Positions 8,628-18,600 of a DNA stretch of 64,000 nucleotides are shown here, in pieces. Source of the stretch: Butyrivibrio sp. MB2005 (GTDB lineage Bacteria > Bacillota > Clostridia > Lachnospirales > Lachnospiraceae); contig NZ_KE384157.1 in NCBI RefSeq assembly GCF_000424285.1, positions 92,784 through 156,783 of the forward strand. The letters are read 5' to 3'. The notes under the pieces were generated by a model, which saw only the letters and a program-made list of their open reading frames with translations, did no database searches and was not told where the DNA came from. Numbering within the stretch: the first letter of the stretch is position 1; each line of letters starts with the position of its first letter. The translations under genes were made by a program, and so were the position numbers.

Positions 8628-11600
8628 TTATTCTTCTTCGCGTTTTCTGCGATTTACTAATCCACTACCGATGACTGCTGTACCAAGCATTACTAGTCCG
8701 CCTACTGTGAATGGCATCGTCCCTGTGGAACCGGTGGATGGAAGCGTGTAACTCTGCATTTGATTTCTTTTGTTTTTAATATGCAGAGTTCCGTCATTTG
8801 TCATTTCCAACGTGATTTCCGGATCGTAATACAGGTTCTTTATTTCTCTCTCGATGTAATACTTGCACTCATAAATGATGCCATCGATATTGACATATTT
8901 CTTCAGTCCGGTTATTTCATGATTCCAGGTTGTAACCTTATCACCTGTCATAGTAATCTTCATTTCGAACTGACTGTCATCTGACTGAGTAGTTCCACCG
9001 GACTGTGAACTACCTGTATTAGTAGGCTCTTCAAGTACATAATCAAGCATTACATCATTTTGCGAGCTATTACATCCACTTACCATAATAGTTATGTCAG
9101 AGTTTATGTTTTCAATTGTGTAATAAATAGTCTGTTTACTATATGATTCTTTAAATTTATCCGTAAGATCTATGCTTGCACCGTTAATCTCAAGCCCCGG
9201 AATTTCTTTATAACCATTAGGTCCCGGTTGTCTTATTCCGCCAAGCTTAAATGTTAGCTTCGATCCTGTCTCGACTGCAGGAAGGCCAATAAATTCCTGT
9301 ATGTGATTATTGCGGTCTTTCCTCAGTATCTTAACCTTATGATAAGTTTGAACAGAACCTGCATCCACAGGAATCAGCTTTCTCTTTACAATAAGCTCAA
9401 TGGATTGAGGCATATTCGTAAGGTCGCCTTCCCATTTCTTCTCGATGTTAACTGAAGTATTATTCTTTGTATTTCGGATAAATACTACAGATCCTTCAGC
9501 ATATTCGACACCGCCTTTTCTAGCAAAATCATCAGGTTTTAATGCAGTTCCCTTGTCTTTTATCAGGAAGTATGTGTCCTTGTTCTCTGCCATGTATCCA
9601 TCCGGCTCGCCAACTTCCTTAAGCATATATGCCACATTCGGGGTAAGATTGCTTACGCTGATTTTGCCATCTTCACCGGTTACATAATCGAAATCTTTAT
9701 CAGACACTGCGCTGTAATCTGCTGTTCCATCACCTGATTTAACAGTATATTTATAGAGCTTGAACTTTGCACCTGCCAGTTTCCTAGAAGTATTCTCAGC
9801 AGCTACCTTAAACATCTCTATTTCAGCTGTAAGATGTGCGCTGTCTTCCTGAATCTTAAAGTTTTCTTCTTTATGACTTGCAGCATTTTCAGAAGATACA
9901 CCCTTAAGCACAGCACTGTTATCAAGATGAATCTGAACACCCTTAGATCCTGTAAATCTGTAGATATACACTACCTTTAGATGTTTTTCATCAGGTATCT
10001 TCATCTCTATTACAGAATAATGATTCACCTTATAGTTCTGGGTTGAGTACTCATAATCAGAGTAATAATCATCGATTATGTACGAATACTCATCCGTAGA
10101 CAGCTCTGTCTGACTGTTATCCTCTCCTATCTCATATACCTTCACGGAATCAAGTAGCAGATTTACCTGAAACTGATTTTGTGAATATGAGTGGAGCGTA
10201 TCTCGTAATGTCAGGACATCTCCATTTTGAAGCAGATCTTCTGCATGTTCATTTATATCCACCTCATACTGATATCCATCAGTGATATCTGTGTCCACTG
10301 AAGTAGGATGTCCTGTCTTATCAATAACCTCTTCAACCTTATTTATGGTCTGAGCCTGCGAATCGGTAGCAATCGAACTATTTAAAAGAGAGCTTATTTT
10401 TACCGTATTATCAAATGTTTCCGTAGACTTCGCATCAGTAAATACTCTGTCATTAATCTTAGCTCTTATTCTTATATAAAAGGTCGTATCCTTTATCTGA
10501 CTAACGCTAAGCAAATTTCTGGAATCACAATCTATAGTTACTGAATTTGGATAGTAGTCCGCAGAAAATTCAACATCCCTATTTTTAATTCTCACTGTTG
10601 CCTCATAACTTGACGAAAACCAACCGCTCTTAACCTCAAAGGGTTTCGAGTTATTAAAGCTGTCATTATCGGCAATTTCCAAACCATAAATTGTTTTACC
10701 ATCTACATTGTATGTAGGTGAAAATGTCATGTTTTCAGGCAAGGTGTCAGTAACGTATAAATACTGGTAGTTATAGTTCTTAGGAACAGTTACCTTTATT
10801 CTCCAGGTAAGGATTCCGTTGCTAATTAAATCATCCTCATAATAGTTATGAGTAGTAGGACCTTCCGTACCATTACCATCCATCTTAACAACCAATGGAT
10901 CCTGTCCGGTGCTGTCCTCACTTGAGAATTCATCTCGATATACATATCCTGCGTTCTTATATGTAACTGCAGCATTCGCATCATCTATATGAGCACTAGT
11001 AGTATAGGTTAATGTATATTCTTCCTTTAAGTCACGCTTTACTTTGAGTTCAAATCCTGTAGCCCCAGAGATAGCATTCCTCCCGGAACCAACTGTCCTT
11101 GAACCAGTAAATGTTATCTCATAGTCACCAACAAACTTTCTAGAAAGCGCAGACTTTATTGCCCTTTGCTGAGAATCTGTTATGACCTGATTTTCATCTT
11201 TTATGGTATCTACATACTTCCAATATTCACTATTATCTTTGCCTTCATTTCTTAAGATATTAGGCTTAAATGTGACTATCCAAGTAATCGTAGCGGTCGA
11301 ACCCGATGTAGTGTATCCATCTGACTTCTTCTCAACAACGTCATATTTCTCAATAGGAACATTTGCATCTTTTTCGTTTTTATACTGTGGATCCGTAGCA
11401 AGCTTAATCTCCGCATGGTTCTTAAGGCCGTTGTATTCCACATCAAGTACAGAATAATCTCTTGTATATGTGATTACGTACTTGTCAGTATCACCTGAAC
11501 TAAATCTCTTGCCATAGGTTCCATCGCTTTGAAGTTCCAGCTTAAAGGTTCCTCTTCCGGTCTCATTACCTGCCGCATCATACTTTATGTATGACATCTC

Positions 11601-13895
11601 TTCTTTTTCAGGAGTCTTAATGATTTCCCAGCCATTAGCACCCCTGGATATCTTTTCATCTGATAAAATATATCCGCCAAGGTCCTGATGATTCTCATTA
11701 AGAGTTATGGTCCAAGTTACCGTTTTGTTCGTAGTATCAGCTGTACCTGACTTGTCTATTTTAGGTATGCTGTCAAATTCATGAGTAACTGTAAACGGCT
11801 GTGTCTCAACATTTTCAACTTCTATTGAAGCTTTATTGGCAAGAACTGACTTAATTGAAGTTCTTATCTTATCGGGCACTGTATATGAGTAAACCATCTC
11901 ATAATATTCACCCTTGTTAAGAGCCGGTAAGTTGTTTATTGTAAATTCTTTACCATTCTTTACAGGCGCATAACCGTTAATTGTCTCACTTGCTCCGGAT
12001 TCATTTTTCTTTACAAGACTAAATTCTGTAAGTGAGCTGTCATCAAAATTCAGATTTTCTGAAAGTTCTGAATCTTCACTTTGATTCGGCTTAAGGACTT
12101 TTATCTCATCCTTGAAATTGATCGGTCCACCGGTTCCGTTTTCTCCTGTGCTTATTCTTACTACGTAAGATATCTTTCCAGTAGCAGGATCATATCTGTT
12201 TTCCTGCTTATAAACATTTGCGGTGTAGCTTACTTTATTAAGTATCCTTACCGTAACCTTTATATTTTCATTAAATGTATATTCTTTTGTATCTTCTTCT
12301 TTTTCGCTCGATGAATTGGCCTGTGTAATAAAATCAAATTCACCCTTTAACAAAGTACCAGTCTTATTCTTGGCAATATATTCATCATTCGGATAGAAAG
12401 TAACTTTGCCGTCTTCCGCGATAGTATATGTACCGATGGTATTTCCTTCAGAATCCTTTATCGGTCTGTCAATCTCAGGTTCAACATTGTCGAAGCCTGC
12501 CTTACCAAGATCATAGGTTATGGTCTTGTTACCATCATTAAGAGTATTTTCCGGCACGTGGAACTTCAACAAGAAATAAAGCTTCTGTCCTTTATTTACA
12601 ACATCGTTGGGTGGTGCTACTTTCTCAAGTTCATCAACAGGCTTAAGTAAATACTGTCCATCATCGTACCATTTATACTCTGCCTTATATACATCAGCGC
12701 TATCAACAACCATGTTGGTTACTGTAGCAGTAAGTCTGAGTTGGCCGGGTATCATCTGTTGACTATCATTTTCAGAGGCCGCGTGAGCTACTATCGAAAA
12801 TCCTCCGATAAATGCCTGAAAAAAACCGCTTACTCCTGATAAAGCTGCAGAATCATTTGCTGCATCATTTACTGCATCGGCACTCTCATTAGTGTCTGCA
12901 TTGTCATTAGTATCAGTACTTTCAGACTCTGTAACTTCCTTGATGTATTCTTCGTTATACTCTACAGTTATCTGGTTATCTTCTTTTACTTCGTAATTAC
13001 CATTGCCATCTTCGAGCTCTGACTTCTGTTCATCAGCTGTTCCATACATTTTAGGAAGATCATAATGGATGTCTTCGCTGGCTGCTGCCTGTGCCGGTAA
13101 TACGTAATTGATTGTTATTCTAAGCTGATCGCCCTCTACGATGTCTTCCTTATCAATTACTTCCCACTCACCATCTTCATTAAGTCTCTCGATGATAGTC
13201 TCTGTTACATACTCTGCAAGATCAACAGATTCAGGAATCTCAGTTGTAATATCGGAAGCTTTTTTTTCGGATTCTTTAACCTCAGCATCTGAAGATAAAG
13301 TATCCGCAGCATCTGAAATGCCATCCTGAGCTGCATCTGATGCACCGATTTCGGAATCATCGGAAGTACCTTCCTGCGCAACATCGCCATTATCGGATGT
13401 TTCTTCACCTGCTGCCTCAGAAGCATCAGCACTTTCACTGCCCTCTGCAGCTGCTGCATCTTCGCTTGTTGTAGTTGCATCGGCGCTTTCACTGCCCTCT
13501 GCAGCTACTGCATCTGAAGCTGCCTCTGAGCTATCAGCTGCTGTGGCATCTTCATTATCTGATGCTTCGCCGGCATTGTCAGTATTCTCAGCATCTGCAT
13601 TCTCGCTGCTATCAGCTTCAGTATCTGATGCAGGTAACTCTTCCTCCGGGATAGGCTCCCAAAAGCTTGAGCCGGTATCAGCTTTTGTATCTTCACCACC
13701 TGCGTTAGCTGTATCCATGACTACACCGATACTCTCGGCGCCCTCCTCAGTCATAGCTGTTGCAGGCTTATTGAGAATGTACATTGATAATGTTCCTGTG
13801 AGAAGTGCCACGCATAACATTACGGACAACCACTTCTTTCTGGTATCATGCCTTCTCAAGTATTTGTCAGCTTTAATATTGTTTTTACCCCACAT
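8628..13895 (-). CDS. Giant LPXTG adhesin of the pilus operon (likely tip subunit)
   Basis: A 1755-residue surface protein. A ~25-residue basic cytoplasmic head precedes the membrane segment (WLSVMLCVALLTGTLSMYIL), so the signal is of the extended-N type. About 150 residues rich in Asp, Glu, Ser and Ala follow, with EGSESADA repeated. Long beta-rich tandem domains (about 210-1370) include repeated NENHQDLGGYILSDE-like segments typical of fimbrial isopeptide modules. Cna-B domains near the end start at FKLYKYTVKSG and carry YMLKEVGEPDGYMAE. LPSTG, a membrane segment and RRKREEE close the protein. It is paralogous to the 1935-aa adhesin at 15695-21502: both contain AMTEEGAESIG/AVTEEGADEIG and the block VDLAEYVTETIIER. 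Its place as first pilus subunit suggests a tip adhesin. The ligand is unknown. Confidence 0.9.
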   Translation of the reverse strand: MWGKNNIKADKYLRRHDTRKKWLSVMLCVALLTGTLSMYILNKPATAMTEEGAESIGVVMDTANAGGEDTKADTGSSFWEPIPEEELPASDTEADSSENADAENTDNAGEASDNEDATAADSSEAASDAVAAEGSESADATTTSEDAAAAEGSESADASEAAGEETSDNGDVAQEGTSDDSEIGASDAAQDGISDAADTLSSDAEVKESEKKASDITTEIPESVDLAEYVTETIIERLNEDGEWEVIDKEDIVEGDQLRITINYVLPAQAAASEDIHYDLPKMYGTADEQKSELEDGNGNYEVKEDNQITVEYNEEYIKEVTESESTDTNDNADTNESADAVNDAANDSAALSGVSGFFQAFIGGFSIVAHAASENDSQQMIPGQLRLTATVTNMVVDSADVYKAEYKWYDDGQYLLKPVDELEKVAPPNDVVNKGQKLYFLLKFHVPENTLNDGNKTITYDLGKAGFDNVEPEIDRPIKDSEGNTIGTYTIAEDGKVTFYPNDEYIAKNKTGTLLKGEFDFITQANSSSEKEEDTKEYTFNENIKVTVRILNKVSYTANVYKQENRYDPATGKISYVVRISTGENGTGGPINFKDEIKVLKPNQSEDSELSENLNFDDSSLTEFSLVKKNESGASETINGYAPVKNGKEFTINNLPALNKGEYYEMVYSYTVPDKIRTSIKSVLANKASIEVENVETQPFTVTHEFDSIPKIDKSGTADTTNKTVTWTITLNENHQDLGGYILSDEKISRGANGWEIIKTPEKEEMSYIKYDAAGNETGRGTFKLELQSDGTYGKRFSSGDTDKYVITYTRDYSVLDVEYNGLKNHAEIKLATDPQYKNEKDANVPIEKYDVVEKKSDGYTTSGSTATITWIVTFKPNILRNEGKDNSEYWKYVDTIKDENQVITDSQQRAIKSALSRKFVGDYEITFTGSRTVGSGRNAISGATGFELKVKRDLKEEYTLTYTTSAHIDDANAAVTYKNAGYVYRDEFSSEDSTGQDPLVVKMDGNGTEGPTTHNYYEDDLISNGILTWRIKVTVPKNYNYQYLYVTDTLPENMTFSPTYNVDGKTIYGLEIADNDSFNNSKPFEVKSGWFSSSYEATVRIKNRDVEFSADYYPNSVTIDCDSRNLLSVSQIKDTTFYIRIRAKINDRVFTDAKSTETFDNTVKISSLLNSSIATDSQAQTINKVEEVIDKTGHPTSVDTDITDGYQYEVDINEHAEDLLQNGDVLTLRDTLHSYSQNQFQVNLLLDSVKVYEIGEDNSQTELSTDEYSYIIDDYYSDYEYSTQNYKVNHYSVIEMKIPDEKHLKVVYIYRFTGSKGVQIHLDNSAVLKGVSSENAASHKEENFKIQEDSAHLTAEIEMFKVAAENTSRKLAGAKFKLYKYTVKSGDGTADYSAVSDKDFDYVTGEDGKISVSNLTPNVAYMLKEVGEPDGYMAENKDTYFLIKDKGTALKPDDFARKGGVEYAEGSVVFIRNTKNNTSVNIEKKWEGDLTNMPQSIELIVKRKLIPVDAGSVQTYHKVKILRKDRNNHIQEFIGLPAVETGSKLTFKLGGIRQPGPNGYKEIPGLEINGASIDLTDKFKESYSKQTIYYTIENINSDITIMVSGCNSSQNDVMLDYVLEEPTNTGSSQSGGTTQSDDSQFEMKITMTGDKVTTWNHEITGLKKYVNIDGIIYECKYYIEREIKNLYYDPEITLEMTNDGTLHIKNKRNQMQSYTLPSTGSTGTMPFTVGGLVMLGTAVIGSGLVNRRKREEE

Positions 13896-13993
13896 TACTT
13901 CATACCACCCATAAATCTTTTAAACATAACAGTTACACACTACTCTTCTAAATTATTCTTCTTAATCTTTTTCTTACTCTGTCTTATCTGAAA

Positions 13994-14674
13994 TCACAAT
14001 TTTCCGAATACACCAAACGGATAAATTCTGAATACTACCTGTCCGATAAGCTGTTCAGCAGTTACACATCCTACTGTGCTTGAACGGGAATCAATTGATT
14101 CCGTTCTGTGATCGCCAAGTACAAAATATCTGTTCTCAGGCACCTGATAAGGGAACTCTATCTTGTCGCCCTCGCCTACTCCGTTAGCGTATGTACTGGG
14201 ATTCGATACATAAGGCTCATCAAGCTCAACGCCGTTTACATAAACGCGGCCGGCATCATCGATGTTTATCCAGTCCCCGGGGCTTCCTACAACTCGCTTA
14301 ACAAGAACCTTGTTGTTGTAGTAGAAAGCAATCAATTCTCCCGGTTCGAAGGTGCTGTAGTTATAAGCTATAACCAGCTGTCCGGTCTCCAGTGTAGGAG
14401 TCATGCTGTCTCCCGTAACTTTAAGCACTGTGATGAAAAAGCTTGAGATAAGAACGGAAAGTGCTGCAACCACTACTATGACTATCAGTGTATTCCTTAA
14501 TGTCCTTGTGTAATCGTGCTTTCTGTACTCTCTGTTCAGCTCTGCCCTGAGTTCATCAAGTGTGGGCTTACTGTCCCGCCTTGCTTCTGCCTCGACCTCT
14601 ACTGTCACATTATCTGAATTATTTAGTTCCTCTTTTTCGATCTCTATCTGATCAATCTTTTCTTCTGTACTCAT
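13994..14674 (-). CDS. lepB: Signal peptidase I
   Basis: Removes Sec signal peptides outside the membrane using a Ser/Lys dyad. It has about 226 residues: an acidic cytoplasmic head of ~55 residues, one membrane segment (LIVIVVVAALSVLISSFFI), the catalytic serine in GDSMTPTL, the catalytic lysine in LVKRVVGSPGD, and the conserved YFVLGDHRTESIDSR. I chose the ATG at 14674. A GTG at 14683 is possible, because GGAG stands only 3 bases from the ATG. Being 98 bases ahead of the giant adhesin, it probably serves the pilus proteins, like SipA-type peptidases of other pilus islands. Unlike some SipA proteins it keeps both catalytic residues. Confidence 0.93.
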   Translation of the reverse strand: MSTEEKIDQIEIEKEELNNSDNVTVEVEAEARRDSKPTLDELRAELNREYRKHDYTRTLRNTLIVIVVVAALSVLISSFFITVLKVTGDSMTPTLETGQLVIAYNYSTFEPGELIAFYYNNKVLVKRVVGSPGDWINIDDAGRVYVNGVELDEPYVSNPSTYANGVGEGDKIEFPYQVPENRYFVLGDHRTESIDSRSSTVGCVTAEQLIGQVVFRIYPFGVFGKL

Positions 14675-14730
14675 ACGCTCCACTATTTCTATGTGTTAAC
14701 ATGTACGCACGCACAGACGCGAGCTCTCTA

Positions 14731-14800
14731 ATTATACCAAAATGACCAAGCATCAAAAGTACTGAAAATGAAAACTTTCATTCATAATTCGTACTTGACA
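14731..14800 (-). promoter_or_regulatory. Second promoter, ahead of lepB, with the shared 41-bp element
   Basis: Inside the pilus operon, between the coiled-coil gene and lepB. TGTCAAGTACGAATT (14786-14800) is followed by the palindrome AATGAAAGTTTTCATT and GTA (14760-14762). After 23 bases comes an extended -10, TGGTATAAT (TATAAT at 14731-14736). It pairs with 1774-1843. It would let lepB and the pilus genes be expressed independently of the c-di-GMP switch. Confidence 0.65.
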
Positions 14801-14807
14801 TAGCCAA

Positions 14808-15362
14808 TCACTTATGCTTGCCGCCTTTTTTCTCAGTGATATTTGCAAACTCTTCCGCTGCCTTCTTCGCTCCGTCAAAAACCCCATTTATTGACAAAAG
14901 CGCTTCAGCTAAAGATCCGGAGTTCTCAATTTTGGCAAGCTTATCATCGACTTCAGCCCTAATGGCTGCCTTCTCTCTCTCAAGGCGAGCCCTGAAGCCC
15001 TCAAACTCTTTCTCATGCTGCTCATTGATCTCTTTTATCTCACGTTCAAAACGACCCTTAATGCCGTTTATCTCTCTCTCCTGTCTTGCCTTGAGGCCTG
15101 CAATATCGCCATTGCATTTAGCTTCATACTCTTCACGCTGCTGGTTAAACTTCGCACGCATCTCTGCCTTTTCTTCATCAAATTTGGCAAGAAGTTCTGC
15201 TCTCTCATCAGCCATCTGAGCTATAAGCTGTTCTCTCTCCCTGTCAAAGAGTTCCTGCATCTCTTTTACATGCTCTTTGGCTGCCTCAGTCTCTTCGGAG
15301 TACTCAACCATCATTTGAAGTAGTTCTTTTCTATTAAGTTTTCTAAGTTCTTTCTGTGCCAT
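14808..15362 (-). CDS. Coiled-coil protein of unknown function, first gene after riboswitch 1
   Basis: A 184-residue, highly charged protein without signal peptide or membrane segment. It opens with KELRKLNRKELLQMMVEYSEE. Residues ~25-140 form an almost continuous coiled coil rich in Glu, Lys, Arg and Ala. The tail (SLAEALLSINGVFDGAKKAAEEFANI) may be a short amphipathic helix. It is cytoplasmic by prediction. As first gene behind the c-di-GMP switch it could be a scaffold or membrane-associated helper for the pilus machinery. No catalytic motif is visible and I do not recognise a named family. Confidence 0.8.
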   Translation of the reverse strand: MAQKELRKLNRKELLQMMVEYSEETEAAKEHVKEMQELFDREREQLIAQMADERAELLAKFDEEKAEMRAKFNQQREEYEAKCNGDIAGLKARQEREINGIKGRFEREIKEINEQHEKEFEGFRARLEREKAAIRAEVDDKLAKIENSGSLAEALLSINGVFDGAKKAAEEFANITEKKGGKHK

Positions 15363-15392
15363 AAATACTCTCTTTAATACAAATCAGGGTAC

Positions 15393-15423
15393 AAAAATAG
15401 CCCGTTTGTGGCCAAACAGGGCT
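15393..15423 (-). terminator. Riboswitch expression platform: intrinsic terminator 1
   Basis: On the minus strand AGCCCTGTTTG pairs with CAAACGGGCT (15413-15423 with 15399-15408, one bulged base, 4-base loop), then ATTTTT. It lies about 50 bases downstream of aptamer 1 and 30 bases ahead of the coiled-coil start codon, so ligand binding can decide read-through. Confidence 0.85.
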
Positions 15424-15475
15424 ACGCATCGCCAAGGAATGCATGATGCGCCCTCTTATCTCTAAGATTCTAAGC

Positions 15476-15563
15476 GCACCAGCAACTGGCTATCTATTCC
15501 CAAAACGGAAACAGACCCTTTAGCTTTGCGTCACTACCTTGCGGTAGCTTTGCCCTGCATTCT
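15476..15563 (-). ncRNA. Cyclic di-GMP-I (GEMM-I) riboswitch 1
   Basis: On the minus strand the conserved core is present: AGGGCAAA (15549-15556), a 6-bp P2 stem capped by a GCAA tetraloop, GACGCAAAGC (15523-15532), then AAGGG and a second hairpin arm pair leading to AGCCAGTTGCTGG. This is the hallmark arrangement of GEMM-I, where the GNRA loop docks into a receptor in the second helix. Aptamer 2 (21605-21692) has the same order and spacing. It controls the coiled-coil, lepB and pilus operon through the terminator at 15393-15423. Whether c-di-GMP turns genes on or off cannot be settled without folding. Outer boundaries are approximate. Confidence 0.93.
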
Positions 15564-15574
15564 TCACTTATTAT

Positions 15575-15642
15575 CAAAAAGTTCTATTACTATGATTAAT
15601 GCTTTGTATAATCATAGTAGAACTTTTGAAAATAAAAATCAA
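15575..15642 (-). promoter_or_regulatory. Promoter of riboswitch 1 overlapping the terminator of the 1935-aa adhesin
   Basis: -35 TTGATT (15637-15642), 17 bases, -10 TACTAT (15614-15619). The -10 region is also one arm of a long inverted repeat (15575-15598 with about 15607-15628), which ends in five T on the minus strand. It therefore works as terminator of the upstream adhesin gene as well as initial transcript leader. The same promoter geometry and the segment TTGATTTTT(A/C)TTTTCAAA recur ahead of riboswitch 2. Confidence 0.7.
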
Positions 15643-15694
15643 TACATCGCCGTAACTTAAAACATATTTTATTTACGAAAATTTTACGTAAATT

Positions 15695-18600
15695 TTATTT
15701 ATTGTATTTCCGCCTTTTCTTTCTTACAATCTCTTCTCCAACAAGTGCCAGTGTAACCAGGGCGATTCCGCCGATTGTGAAAGGAAGTCTTCCAGATCCG
15801 CCAGTTGATGGCAGTGAGTATGGCTGAACCTGATTTCTGGTGTTTGTAATCGTTATCTCACCGGAAGTGATTCCTGTTTTGTTGTTTTCAGAATATGAAG
15901 GTTCATAATACATATTTGAAACCTCTGATACGAAATACAACCACTGATATCTCTTATCCACACCATCAACTTTCTTTGTGCAGAATCTGTCAAGATCGGT
16001 TACTGTCTTGGTCCAGTGATCCGCCTCAGTAAGTGTTATTTCCATGAAGTCCTGAACTTCGTCAGCTGACGCATTCTTTGCTGCGCGTGTTCCTTCTGAA
16101 TCCGAGCTTCCGGTGGATGCAGGATAAATAGTTGCCGTTGTATTACCTGCATCACCCATTTTAGGAACTTCCCATCCATCCTTTATGTCAATCTGAGTAT
16201 CTCCGGTAATAGTGACTTTTTTGGTAATAAGCTGAAATCCGCTTTCATCAAGTTCGTCCAAATAGTCAACCTCCTGCCCATTTATACTAATAGTTGCAGC
16301 ACTTGTATAGCCTGGATGTTTGTATGTATAGAAGGAATATTCCAAAATCGAACCACCGGCAACTGACGGAAAGCTCTTTACTTGTTCTAATTTTCCGTTA
16401 GGCATTCTCCTTTCAATATTTACCGTATAGAATCCTTCAGTAGAACTATCGGTCTCAGCGCCAAGTCGTCTTCCTATCTTAACCGTGATGGATCCGGGTT
16501 TTGTTGCGCTGTCCGGATTAACCCAAGTCTTGTTTACTGTAATCTGTGTCTTCTCCTTAGTATTGGGGAAGTAAATGGGCTGTCCTGCTGTAAGTATTAC
16601 TCCGTTAAGCTTCGATGTGAAATCATCCGGCACTTCCATTCGGTAAGTGTTGGTATCAGATGAAGCTATATAGAATATAATCGGAGTCTCATTTAGCAGA
16701 TAACCCTTCGGTGCATTTGTCTCTTTTAGTTTATATGCCCTATTGTAAACAAGTGGCGATATCAGGATATGTCCGTCTGCATCTGATGTGAACGTAGGAT
16801 TATTCTCTGTTGTCCAGTCATTTTTGCCAGTATCCCAATAGCTGAGTTCGAATTCAGCTCCCTGTAAAAGAGTACCGTTATTCTCAGCATCTACTTTGTA
16901 TAGATCAATACCCTTTATCTGAGCTCTTGCTCCTGCATCCTTAACCTGAACTGACGTCTCATGTCTTGCATTATCATTCTCTACAACTATACCTTCAAGC
17001 TTTGCCTTATTATCAAGATTTATATATGAACTCAAATCACCGGAATACATGTATCTGTATTTAACTCGAATGAACTTTTTATCCGGTATCTTAAATACTA
17101 TTGTGCCGTATGAATGATACTTTGGATATTGGATATCAACCACATCATACATAGATGCTGTGTATGTAAAATCTGTACCGTTTACAAGCTCTTTTACTGT
17201 TTCATTCTGGGCTGCATCTCTTATAACTTCATATACATGAATTGATCCGGGCACCAGGGACATACTAAAGTCTGTCGGGCATGTAGCACTAAGTTCATCT
17301 GTAAGTGTAAGGGTATCACCCTCCTGAAGAAGATCTGCTGCATTTTCATTTATGTCCAGAGTATACTCAATAGTATCTGTGGTACCTGATGCATATTCTC
17401 CTTTCTTTCTTACAGTAGTATCGGTTTTAGTAACGAACTGTTTCTGTGAGGATCTGTCAAGTTCGACCTCTCCGTTACTGTCACTACTTACTACTACTAC
17501 ATTCTCAAACTCAGCTTTCTGAATATCTGAATAGTCGTAGTCGCTTGGTATCTGCGCATGAATCCTGAAGTATACCTTCCTACCTGCTGCCTGCTTCGGG
17601 TCAAAACTGATAATTACCTTATTTCCTGAAGTAGTTTGGCTGTAAGTCACACCATCAAGAACTGCGCTGCCACCTTCAAACGCTACAGGATTGCTGAACT
17701 TGTCATCTGAAGATACTTCAAGCCAGTTTACCTGCCTGTCATTGTATTTGCCACTGCTTATGAGATTAAGTCCCTCAGGTATCTCATCGATGATGTACAA
17801 GTTCTCATAATTACAGCTATCAGGTACCATTACCCTTATTATCCAGGTAAGGATTCCGCATTTGTACAGATCTTTTGAATAGTATTCGTATTCAGAATCG
17901 CCACTGCGGTTCTCGCCGTCATACTTTGTAACAAGTGGATTAAAGTACTGTGTAGCATCCTTTCCGTAAGTATTCAGATTGTATACCGCTGCTCTGTTGT
18001 TATAGATTACGGTTCCTTTACCATCGCCAATGCTTGCAGTAGATGTAAAGGAGAATGATATATCCTTTGTAAGGTCTGCTTTGCACTTAACAGAAAGTTT
18101 CTTGTAACCACTTATTCCGTTTACTGTAGCAGGCTCGCTCTTATCTATAGAGAACTCACCATCGTAAACAGCATCAAAAGCTGTACTAAATGCCCTGATA
18201 TCCTCATCTGTGAATACTTCAAAGCTATCAATAACGTTCTCATACAACATAAAGTATTCATTAAGGTTCTTGCCAGCATTACGTGTAATAGGAGCATGAA
18301 GTGTTATATTCCACCTAGCCTTATAGTTGTCGTTTGAATCCTTTTCCAAGCCCTCGGCTTTTTTCTCAATCAGCTTAATTCCGCCTGCCCATACAGATGA
18401 CTGTGCAGTGTTACCTATAGTGCTGTTTTCTAAGTAGATTCTTGCCTCATTATATACGCTTCCATAAAGGAGATCTGCTGATACAAAGTCATAGGTATAT
18501 GTGAACTCATAGGCATTGTAGTCATCAACGGTGAATTTGTATCCGCCATCAGGTATGGTAAAGGTCTGATTTTGCGTAAATGTAGCACCTGAATGTGTTC

